Positions 40,642 through 47,509 of a DNA stretch of 64,000 nucleotides are shown piece after piece. A program made the position numbers and the translations under genes. Origin of the DNA: Halocynthiibacter styelae. Lineage in GTDB: Bacteria; Pseudomonadota; Alphaproteobacteria; Rhodobacterales; Rhodobacteraceae. The notes below the pieces were generated by a model. That model was not told the DNA's origin. It searched no databases and saw only the letters and a program-made list of their open reading frames with translations. The stretch's first letter is position 1; every line of letters starts with the position of its first letter. The stretch is taken from contig NZ_JADCKQ010000016.1 in the NCBI RefSeq assembly GCF_016123485.1, positions 1 to 64,000 of the forward strand, written 5' to 3'.

Positions 40642-41634
40642 TCAGATCAGACCCTGTTTCTGGAACAAAGCTTTCATATCGCTTTTCGGGCGCGGGCCGA
40701 TGTGACGGATGCATTCCGCTGCGGATGTGGTGCCCATCTTGCCGCAGGTTTCCAGATCCTGACCGGTCGCCAGGCCATACAGGAAACCGGCCGCGAACAT
40801 ATCACCAGCGCCTGTGGCATCCACAGGGGTGATGGTTTCTACAGGAATTTCGACCTTCTCATCACCACGGATAATCACCACCGGATCGCCGGAACGGGTG
40901 CAGACCACCAGATCACATTCCTTGCGCGCCATTTCCAGGGCATCCATGACGTTGTTCTGCTCGTACAGCGAACACCATTCTTCCTCATTACCCAGAACGT
41001 AATCCATTTCCTCTTTCACCAGACGGCGGAAATCATCGCGGTGACGATCCACGCAGAACGGATCAGACAGGGAAATACCGGTTTTGCCGCCTGTGGAACG
41101 GCAGGCTTTGGCCGCTGCTGTGAAGGCTTCTTTGCCTTCGGGTTTGTCGAACAGATACCCTTCGAGGAAGATATATTCCGCATCCGCTGCCACATCATCA
41201 GATACATCTGCCGGGCTGATATCTGCTGAAATACCAAGGTAGGTATTCATGGAACGCTCGCCATCCGGCGACACAAAGATCATGGAACGCGATGTTGGCA
41301 GGTCACTGTCGGCAACCGGCGGGTTCACAAAGGCTGTGCCGCCTGCTTCGGTGCTTTCCACATAAAACCGTCCCAGCGCATCATCGCGCACACGACCGAT
41401 CAAGGCGGTATCAAGGCCAAGCGTACCAAGGGCGGCAAGCGTGTTGCAAACAGAACCACCAGGCGCCTGAACGCGGCTTTCCATGGCACCGTAAAGCGTT
41501 TCTGCACGGTCTTTTTCAACCAGCTGCATGATGCCTTTTTCAATCCCCATGTGGTCAAGGAAGGTATCATCACATTGGGTCAGCACATCGACAATCGCAT
41601 TGCCGATACCCACAACTTTATACTTTTTGCTCAT
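40642..41634 (-). CDS. Adenosine kinase (PfkB family)
   Basis: A 330-residue ribokinase-family enzyme. The N-terminal VVGIGNAIVDVL and APGGSVCNTLAALGTLG are substrate-binding elements. The C-terminal anion hole and catalytic base are in DATGAGDMFAAGFLYG. Family members of this type phosphorylate adenosine with ATP to make AMP. Sugar kinases of the same family are possible but the N-terminal signature fits adenosine kinase best. It lies 15 bp downstream of nth. Confidence 0.92.
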   Translation of the reverse strand: MSKKYKVVGIGNAIVDVLTQCDDTFLDHMGIEKGIMQLVEKDRAETLYGAMESRVQAPGGSVCNTLAALGTLGLDTALIGRVRDDALGRFYVESTEAGGTAFVNPPVADSDLPTSRSMIFVSPDGERSMNTYLGISADISPADVSDDVAADAEYIFLEGYLFDKPEGKEAFTAAAKACRSTGGKTGISLSDPFCVDRHRDDFRRLVKEEMDYVLGNEEEWCSLYEQNNVMDALEMARKECDLVVCTRSGDPVVIIRGDEKVEIPVETITPVDATGAGDMFAAGFLYGLATGQDLETCGKMGTTSAAECIRHIGPRPKSDMKALFQKQGLI

Positions 41635-41649
41635 CCCAGACGCTCCGGC

Positions 41650-42315
41650 TTACAGGTTTTTATCTTCAAACAGGCAGAGATCACGTATCAGGCAATTGCT
41701 GCACATTGGTTTACGGGCCTTACAAACATAACGGCCATGCAGGATCAACCAGTGATGGGCGTGATGCTGAAATTCGGCCGGAATGTTGTCTTCAATCGCA
41801 CGTTCCACCGCATCCACATCCTTGCCCGGACAAATGCCCGTGCGGTGGCCGATGCGGAAAATATGGGTGTCCACGGCCTGGGCCGGTTGTTTGAACCACA
41901 TGTTCAGAACAACATTTGCGGTTTTGCGTCCGACACCGGGCAGGCTGACCAGGGCCGCGCGCGAAGAAGGCACTTCGCCGCCGTAATCATCGACAAGGAT
42001 TTGCGCTGTCTTCATGACATTCTTTGCCTTCTGACGATAAAGCCCGATGGTTTTGATATGTTCGGTCAGTGCGTCGATCCCCAGATCCAGCATCTTCTGT
42101 GGAGTGTCAGCAACTTTAAACAGTTCTTTCGTGGCTTTATTCACGCCCACATCCGTCGCCTGGGCCGACAGCGCCACAGCAACCACAAGCGTATAGGCAT
42201 TGGTGTGGTCCAGTTCCCCCTTGGGTTCTGGTTCCAAATCCCGAAAACGCGTGAAGATCTCCTTCAGCACAGGATAGGACATTTGCTTGGCGGGTTTGGC
42301 TGGCTTATCTGTCAT
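41650..42315 (-). CDS. nth: Endonuclease III
   Basis: A 221-residue DNA glycosylase/AP lyase of the HhH-GPD family that removes oxidised pyrimidines. The HhH is LVSLPGVGRKTANVVLN, with the catalytic lysine in GRKTAN; the catalytic aspartate is in AVDTHIFRIG. The C-terminal iron-sulfur cluster is CKARKPMCSNCLIRDLC (CX6CX2CX5C). The gene is in a short leftward run with the NYN nuclease (44 bp upstream) and adenosine kinase (15 bp downstream). Confidence 0.98.
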   Translation of the reverse strand: MTDKPAKPAKQMSYPVLKEIFTRFRDLEPEPKGELDHTNAYTLVVAVALSAQATDVGVNKATKELFKVADTPQKMLDLGIDALTEHIKTIGLYRQKAKNVMKTAQILVDDYGGEVPSSRAALVSLPGVGRKTANVVLNMWFKQPAQAVDTHIFRIGHRTGICPGKDVDAVERAIEDNIPAEFQHHAHHWLILHGRYVCKARKPMCSNCLIRDLCLFEDKNL

Positions 42316-42359
42316 GCCCGGTTTTATGCCCGGATGTGGGGGAAGGGTCCAGCCAGCAT

Positions 42360-42944
42360 TTACGAAGGGCTTTTGTGTTGCTTAGCCAGGTCAAGGCTGA
42401 GCTTTGCTCCCTGATACTGTCCCTTGATGAGATGGCCGGGAGTGCGAACTTCGGGGAAGTCATTACTCCAGTCCTTGAATTGATCGTTCGTTACAATTGG
42501 GGCGCCAAAGTCGCGGGCGGCTTGTAAAATATACGGATCAGCCGGGGTACCTTTCGGCACAACCATGATCTGGTTTTTCGGCAATCCTAACAGTTTTCCC
42601 ATTTTCCCGTCGTGAATATAGTGATCCGAAAGCAAATATCCCGCATTGGCATCGAACATAATGCCGACGGTGTAGCCCTGTCGCATGAGTAACCGAAGCA
42701 CCTCCCGTACTGTATCCAGCTTTGGCGTATTGTTGCGCCAATACATCACATTTGATCCGTCAATGATGATCCACTTCGGGGGAGATCCGGTTTTTCGTTT
42801 TCGTATGACAGCTGCCAGAAGAAGCAAGGCGCTGGCAATTACGGCGGGAAGGCTCAGCAACAGCAGATCCGACCAGGCCGGGTAATATAGTGCTAGAAAC
42901 GATGTGAGAAGTGACAGGCTCAGAAGAATGGCTGGGGGCAACAT
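42360..42944 (-). CDS. Membrane-anchored NYN (Zc3h12a-like) ribonuclease domain protein
   Basis: A 194-residue protein. Residues 1-48 form two closely spaced transmembrane helices with a short turn, so the rest faces the cytoplasm. Residues 57-175 are a NYN/PIN-type nuclease domain of the Zc3h12a group: WIIIDGSNVMYW with the first acidic residue, LMRQGYTVGIMFDANAG, ILQAARDFGAPIVTNDQFKDW with the other acidic residues, and a basic end. It probably cleaves RNA near the membrane. The target is unknown. An alternative is a sensor of structured RNA. Confidence 0.85.
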   Translation of the reverse strand: MLPPAILLSLSLLTSFLALYYPAWSDLLLLSLPAVIASALLLLAAVIRKRKTGSPPKWIIIDGSNVMYWRNNTPKLDTVREVLRLLMRQGYTVGIMFDANAGYLLSDHYIHDGKMGKLLGLPKNQIMVVPKGTPADPYILQAARDFGAPIVTNDQFKDWSNDFPEVRTPGHLIKGQYQGAKLSLDLAKQHKSPS

Positions 42945-43025
42945 GGGACCGGCTGAATTGTTTTAGTGAAATCAGATGACAGAGTATCGGGTGCAACTGT
43001 GTTGGCAAGTGTCAGATTTACGCAG

Positions 43026-43715
43026 TCAGATCTTACACTCCCGTTCCATCTGCGCATAGAAGTCCACCAGTCGTTTGCCTCGCTCTTCCTTAAATCTCTC
43101 ACCCTCCACCATATCCCGGATGCGGTCCAGGCGGAACATGCGGAAATCTTCGCGCAGCTCGCACCAGCCAACAATCGTCCAGACCTTGCCCCAGAACCAC
43201 AGGCCCAGCGGGCGGATGATGCGGGTGGTCTCGGACCCTTCCGCATCGGCGTAGTCAAGGGACAGGCGCAGGCGCGTATCACAGGCTGCTTCGATCCGAT
43301 CGATCTTTTCACGTACCGCATCGCTTAATTCCGGCGAGGAGACCGAATGCACCGGCACCGCTTCCGCATGCACCCGGTCCCGATCCGGCAGGACGGCGTT
43401 GATCTTCACCAGGGCCTCTTCCGCTGCCGCTGCCATTTCGGCCCCGCCCCAGGCTTTGATCAGGCGCGCTCCGGCGACGAGGGCGGTGATTTCCTTATGG
43501 GTGAACATCAGGGGCGGCAGATCATAACCGTCCCGCATCAGGTAACCGACCCCGGCCTCGCCATCAATGGGCACGCCAGAGCCGATCAGATCCGCAATAT
43601 CACGGTAAATCGTGCGTTCCGACACTTCCAGACGATCAGCCAGCATACGCGCCGTGGTCAGGCGGCCACCCCGCAGATACTGCACAATCTGAAACAACCG
43701 GTCCGCACGCCGCAT
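43026..43715 (-). CDS. YafY-type regulator with HTH and WYL domains
   Basis: A 229-residue regulator. The N-terminal HTH_11 is RADRLFQIVQYLRGGRLTTARMLADRLEVSERTIYRDI. The C-terminal WYL region is LSLDYADAEGSETTRIIRPLGLWFWGKVWTIVGWCELREDFRMFRLDRI. WYL proteins sense small molecules or nucleic acids. It follows the VOC gene by 3 bp, with GAAGGGAA as RBS inside the end of that gene. It probably controls this VOC-yafY operon through the dyad at 44145-44170. Confidence 0.92.
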   Translation of the reverse strand: MRRADRLFQIVQYLRGGRLTTARMLADRLEVSERTIYRDIADLIGSGVPIDGEAGVGYLMRDGYDLPPLMFTHKEITALVAGARLIKAWGGAEMAAAAEEALVKINAVLPDRDRVHAEAVPVHSVSSPELSDAVREKIDRIEAACDTRLRLSLDYADAEGSETTRIIRPLGLWFWGKVWTIVGWCELREDFRMFRLDRIRDMVEGERFKEERGKRLVDFYAQMERECKI

Positions 43716-43718
43716 GGG

Positions 43719-44108
43719 TTAATTCCCTTCAAACAGCCCGATGGAATTTCCACAGGGGTCAATGCCATAAACAAAACGCCCCGCCGGGATCACCACCGGA
43801 TCACCTTTCAGAACTTCGCCACCAGCAGCCTCAAAACGTTCTGCGGTTGCCTCAAGCGTATCAGGCACCACCAGATGCAGCGTCGCCCCGGACCCATCCT
43901 TCGCAGGCTTGCCTTCATAAAGGTTTCCGGCAACGCCTTCGCCATCGGCTGTCGGGATCATCGCAATCATATTCGGGCCCATATCCATCGTCTGCAGATC
44001 ATAGTGAAAGACCGCATTGTAAAAGGCCACAGCTTTCTCAAGATTGCTGACAGGCAGTTCCGCCCAGATCAGGGCGTGTTGTGGTTTAAACGGGTTGTTG
44101 GTCATCAT
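43719..44108 (-). CDS. VOC family protein upstream of the WYL regulator
   Basis: A 129-residue VOC-fold protein: LIWAELPVSNLEKAVAFYNAVFHYD, LHLVVPDTLEATAERFEAAGG and FVYGIDPCGNSIGLFE. The final glutamate of the metal site is present in IGLFE, unlike the VOC protein at 34774. Pairing with a YafY-type regulator is frequent. The substrate is unknown. RBS AAAGGA before ATG; the second ATG one codon later is also possible. Confidence 0.9.
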   Translation of the reverse strand: MMTNNPFKPQHALIWAELPVSNLEKAVAFYNAVFHYDLQTMDMGPNMIAMIPTADGEGVAGNLYEGKPAKDGSGATLHLVVPDTLEATAERFEAAGGEVLKGDPVVIPAGRFVYGIDPCGNSIGLFEGN

Positions 44109-44144
44109 GTGTTCCTTTGTATCAGGATTTCACTATGACAGCCC

Positions 44145-44170
44145 CCTCCTGACAACATCCTGTCAGGAGG
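44145..44170. promoter_or_regulatory. 26-bp dyad CCTCCTGACA-N6-TGTCAGGAGG, candidate WYL operator
   Basis: A perfect 10-bp inverted repeat with a 6-bp spacer (ACATCC), 37 bp upstream of the VOC-yafY operon. The absence of a T-tract on either side argues against a terminator for the upstream hyi gene. The symmetry and position suggest an operator for the YafY-type regulator. Confidence 0.75.
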
Positions 44171-44191
44171 TTTCACATGATCTTGAAAAAC

Positions 44192-44926
44192 TCAGAACCA
44201 GTCCAGCCCGTCTTTGGTTGCGCCCGCCGGATTATACTCGCCGCTGATCAGGCCGTCATATCCGGCTTTGTCGAGCGCGCGGAAGAATGCCGGGAAATCA
44301 TAACCTGCCGCAGGTTCATGCCGGTCTGGGTGGGATGACACCTGAATGTGCTGCACAAGCGGCTGATACTTGCGGAACAGCTTCAGGGGATCATGACCCA
44401 TATTCATCGCGTGGAATGTATCCAACATCAAGCCTGCATTCGGACGGTTCACCTTTTCCAGCACCTGCGCGGCTTGTTCAAAACTGTTCAGCCCATAGCC
44501 CGGCACAGCCTGCGCACTGATCGGCTCAATGATAAAGCTTTGCTCCGGTTCCAGATCACAGGCCTGGATCACGTTTTTAGCCAGGACATCTGACGCGCCC
44601 GCGCCTGCAATCCCGGCCATCACATGGATATGATGCACACCCAGAATATCCGCGATGTCGATGGTTTTCACAATCTGACTGAAGAACGCCATTTGCTGGC
44701 CATCCTGTGCCCCAATGCCCCAGGCCTCGCCACGCGGGGTGTCGATCAGGGCGAATTCCACGTCAGCCGCCTCTGCAAGACGTGCCAGTTCTTCGGGGCT
44801 TTCTTCGGCTTCATTGGGCCAGAGCAGCTCCACCGCCTGAAACCCGCCGTCCGCCGCCGCCTGAAAGCGATCTTTAAGGGGCAGTTCCTGAAGCAGCATT
44901 GTCAGGTTCGCACAAAACCGGGCCAT
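44192..44926 (-). CDS. hyi: Hydroxypyruvate isomerase-like TIM-barrel protein
   Basis: A 244-residue TIM-barrel of the AP-endonuclease 2/xylose-isomerase superfamily. The N-terminal CANLTMLLQELPLKDRF, the central IIEPISAQAVPGY and the metal-binding GLMLDTFHAMNMGHDP and HIQVSSHPDRHEP match hydroxypyruvate isomerase. Hyi interconverts hydroxypyruvate and tartronate semialdehyde in glyoxylate metabolism. No glyoxylate genes are adjacent, so a related sugar isomerase is possible. Its ATG overlaps the DUF1285 stop (TGATG). Confidence 0.87.
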   Translation of the reverse strand: MARFCANLTMLLQELPLKDRFQAAADGGFQAVELLWPNEAEESPEELARLAEAADVEFALIDTPRGEAWGIGAQDGQQMAFFSQIVKTIDIADILGVHHIHVMAGIAGAGASDVLAKNVIQACDLEPEQSFIIEPISAQAVPGYGLNSFEQAAQVLEKVNRPNAGLMLDTFHAMNMGHDPLKLFRKYQPLVQHIQVSSHPDRHEPAAGYDFPAFFRALDKAGYDGLISGEYNPAGATKDGLDWF

Positions 44927-45528
44927 CAGACGTCAAGCTCGGCTGAGGGAATGATCGGGAAGAACTGACCAGAGGACCAGACGCCAAACCAGCTTTCCCC
45001 TTCCACATCTTCATGCGCGCCGATTTCCACCAGGCGATAGAAGCTTTTGCGATCAATCAGGGCTTCAAGGTTCGCACGGATCAGAACGTAAGGCGATGGT
45101 TCCCCGGTTTCCGGATCCCGCACCACACGAATAGGGTTTTCCGGCCCGGCCACAGCTTCGTCATCGACATGGGTCACAAAGGTCATGACCTGATCCCGGC
45201 CCTCGCCCGTCGTTTCAAAATCAATCGCGACAAAGGGCGCATCATCTACGGTGATGCCGACTTTCTCAACCGGGGTAACCAGAAAGTAATCTTCACCATC
45301 TTTACGAATGATGGACGAAAACAGCTTTACCAGTTCTTTCCGGCCCATCGGCGTCCCAAGATACCACCAGGTTCCGTCCCGCGCGATGCGCATATCCAGG
45401 TCACCGCAGAAATCCGGGTTCCACAGATGTACCGGCGGCGGGCCTTTTTTGCTGGCCGCTTTGACAGCAGATGCGAGGTTTTCCGCCGATGGGGCAGCAG
45501 TTTTCTGGTCGTTTGAGGATTTTGTCAT
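44926..45528 (-). CDS. DUF1285 family protein
   Basis: A 200-residue cytoplasmic protein of the DUF1285 family, common in Proteobacteria and of unknown function. Typical segments are GTWWYLGTPMGRKELVKLFSSII, DDAPFVAIDFETTGEG and EPSPYVLIRANLEALIDRKSFYRLVE. The first 30 residues are low-complexity and probably disordered. It is divergent from the moxR gene and coupled to hyi. Confidence 0.9.
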   Translation of the reverse strand: MTKSSNDQKTAAPSAENLASAVKAASKKGPPPVHLWNPDFCGDLDMRIARDGTWWYLGTPMGRKELVKLFSSIIRKDGEDYFLVTPVEKVGITVDDAPFVAIDFETTGEGRDQVMTFVTHVDDEAVAGPENPIRVVRDPETGEPSPYVLIRANLEALIDRKSFYRLVEIGAHEDVEGESWFGVWSSGQFFPIIPSAELDV

Positions 45529-45602
45529 TTGTTCTTCGTACCAATCCGGCCTTTAATGCGACTATTGTAACACGAGAATAAGCCCAGCGGGAGAGTATCA
45601 AT

Positions 45603-46622
45603 ATGGCAGAAGCGGAAAATCTTGTCGCAGAGATCGAAAACCTCGGCGAAAAGCTGTCCCGTGCGAAGGCTGAAATCGCCGCGCGCTTTATCGGGCAGGA
45701 AGAGGTGGTTGATCTTGTACTGACGGCGCTTCTGTCCGGCGGGCACGGTCTGCTGATCGGTCAGCCGGGTCTGGGTAAGACATTGCTGGTGGAAACCCTG
45801 GCGACTGTCATGGGGCTGGATGGCAGTCGTATTCAGTTCACGCCGGATCTGATGCCTGCGGACATTCTTGGTTCTGAAGTGCTTGAAAAGAAGAAGGGCG
45901 GCGAACGGGAATTCCGTTTCATTGAAGGCCCTGTCTTCTGTCAACTGCTGATGGCGGATGAGATAAACCGCGCCTCACCACGTACACAATCTGCTCTGCT
46001 TCAGGCGATGCAGGAAAGAGAAGTCACGATTGCGGGGCAACACCGTGCGCTGGGCAAGCCGTTCCATGTGCTGGCCACGCAAAACCCGATTGAACAGGAA
46101 GGCACCTATCCGCTGCCCGAAGCGCAGCTTGACCGGTTCCTCCTGCAGATCGAAGTCACTTATCCGAAACGTAATGTGGAACGCGATATTCTGCTGGCGA
46201 CCACAGGCGTTGAAGATGCGCAGGCGCAACAGGTGTTCAACGCAGATGACCTGATCGCAGCACAAACGCTTCTGCGTCGGATGCCGGTTGGCGAAAGCGT
46301 GGTCGAACTGATCCTTGATCTTGTGCGTTCCTTCCGTCCCGAAGATGAAAATGCCCCGGAAGTTGTGCGCAATGCCGTGTCCTGGGGGCCTGGCCCCCGT
46401 GCCGCGCAGGCCTTTATGCTGGCGGCGCGGGCGCGGGCATTGCTGGATGGCCGTCTGGCCCCATCCGCTGATGACGTTGCCCATCTCGCCCGCCCCGTTC
46501 TGATGCACCGTATGGCGTTGGGCTTTGCCGCGCGTGCCCAGGGGCAGGACGCAGGGGCGCTGATTGATCAGGTGACGTCTGATGTGATCCGCCGTGCACG
46601 AGCTGGCGAGGCCGCCGCGTGA
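45603..46622 (+). CDS. MoxR-type AAA+ ATPase
   Basis: A 339-residue AAA+ ATPase of the MoxR family. Walker A is IGQPGLGKT (about residues 53-61), Walker B LLMADEINRASP (about 115-126), sensor 1 VLATQNPIEQEGTYPLPEAQLDRF. MoxR proteins are chaperones that work with VWA-domain partners to assemble or activate complexes. RBS GGGAGAG. It starts a four-gene operon of ATPase, DUF58 and two large membrane proteins; its end overlaps DUF58 by 4 bp. Confidence 0.96.
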   Translation: MAEAENLVAEIENLGEKLSRAKAEIAARFIGQEEVVDLVLTALLSGGHGLLIGQPGLGKTLLVETLATVMGLDGSRIQFTPDLMPADILGSEVLEKKKGGEREFRFIEGPVFCQLLMADEINRASPRTQSALLQAMQEREVTIAGQHRALGKPFHVLATQNPIEQEGTYPLPEAQLDRFLLQIEVTYPKRNVERDILLATTGVEDAQAQQVFNADDLIAAQTLLRRMPVGESVVELILDLVRSFRPEDENAPEVVRNAVSWGPGPRAAQAFMLAARARALLDGRLAPSADDVAHLARPVLMHRMALGFAARAQGQDAGALIDQVTSDVIRRARAGEAAA

Positions 46623-47509
46623 ACCAACCCACCGCCCTGACACTGCGCCGGGATGCCGCGCAATCGGCAGCAGGTCTGCCCGCGCTTCTGGCCGCGGCAG
46701 AACGCCTGGCACAGACGGTTATGCCGGGTGTGCATGGCCGGCGTCGCGCAGGGCAGGGGGATGAGTTCTGGCAATACCGCCCGGCGATGGATACAGATGC
46801 GCCCCGTCACATTGACTGGAGGCGGTCCGCAAAGTCGGATGGAAATTTTATCCGTCAGAAAGAATGGCAACTGGCGCAAAGCGTGATGTTCCTTGTCGAT
46901 CCCGGGGCCTCCATGCGCTGGGCGAGCCATAAGAACCTGCCGCAGAAATCCCATCGTGCGGCAACGCTGGCGCTGGCCTGTTCCATGCTTTTGCAACGCG
47001 GTGGTGAACGTTTCGGTCTGATTGGGGCAGAGGCCATTCTGCCCCGCACGGGCGATGTGCAGATCATGCGTATGGCCCAGGCGCTCAGCAATGGGGAGGA
47101 CACGGCACAGGATTTCACCGCACCCGATCTGTCTGCTCTGCGCCCCGATACGCAACTTGTAATGATTTCTGATTTTCTTGGCGATCCCGCCGCTTTCACC
47201 CGTGCCGCTGATCAGGCCGCAGGTCTTGGTGCGCGCGGGGTCTTCCTTCAGATCCTTGATCCGGCGGAAGAAGCCTTCCCCTGGCGCGGCCGTACGATTT
47301 TTCAAAGCGTCACAGGCCGTACAGAACATGAAACCCGCAAGGCCGATGATCTGCGCGACCGTTACCTTGAACGCCTGAACGCCCGCAAAGATACCCTGCA
47401 GGACCTCGCCCGGCGCACGGGCTGGCAATATCATTGTCACCACAGCGATGCGCCCGCCGCATCTGCCCTTCTCTGGCTTTATCAGGCACTGGAGCGTGCA
47501 TCCCGATGA
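46619..47509 (+). CDS. DUF58 domain protein
   Basis: A 296-residue cytoplasmic protein with the DUF58 signature DAPRHIDWRRSAKSDGNFIRQKEWQ. It continues in a VWA-like fold (MFLVDPGASMRWAS, LVMISDFLGDPAAF). The strand LVDPGASM is the place of a MIDAS motif (DxSxS) in which only part is conserved. DUF58 proteins follow MoxR ATPases in most bacteria and form a functional unit with them. It overlaps both neighbours by 4 bp. Confidence 0.94.
   Translation: MNQPTALTLRRDAAQSAAGLPALLAAAERLAQTVMPGVHGRRRAGQGDEFWQYRPAMDTDAPRHIDWRRSAKSDGNFIRQKEWQLAQSVMFLVDPGASMRWASHKNLPQKSHRAATLALACSMLLQRGGERFGLIGAEAILPRTGDVQIMRMAQALSNGEDTAQDFTAPDLSALRPDTQLVMISDFLGDPAAFTRAADQAAGLGARGVFLQILDPAEEAFPWRGRTIFQSVTGRTEHETRKADDLRDRYLERLNARKDTLQDLARRTGWQYHCHHSDAPAASALLWLYQALERASR

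Noticed and set aside
41650-42315. MutY-like adenine glycosylase
   Set aside because: Length, AVDTH motif and absence of the C-terminal NUDIX-like domain identify Nth.
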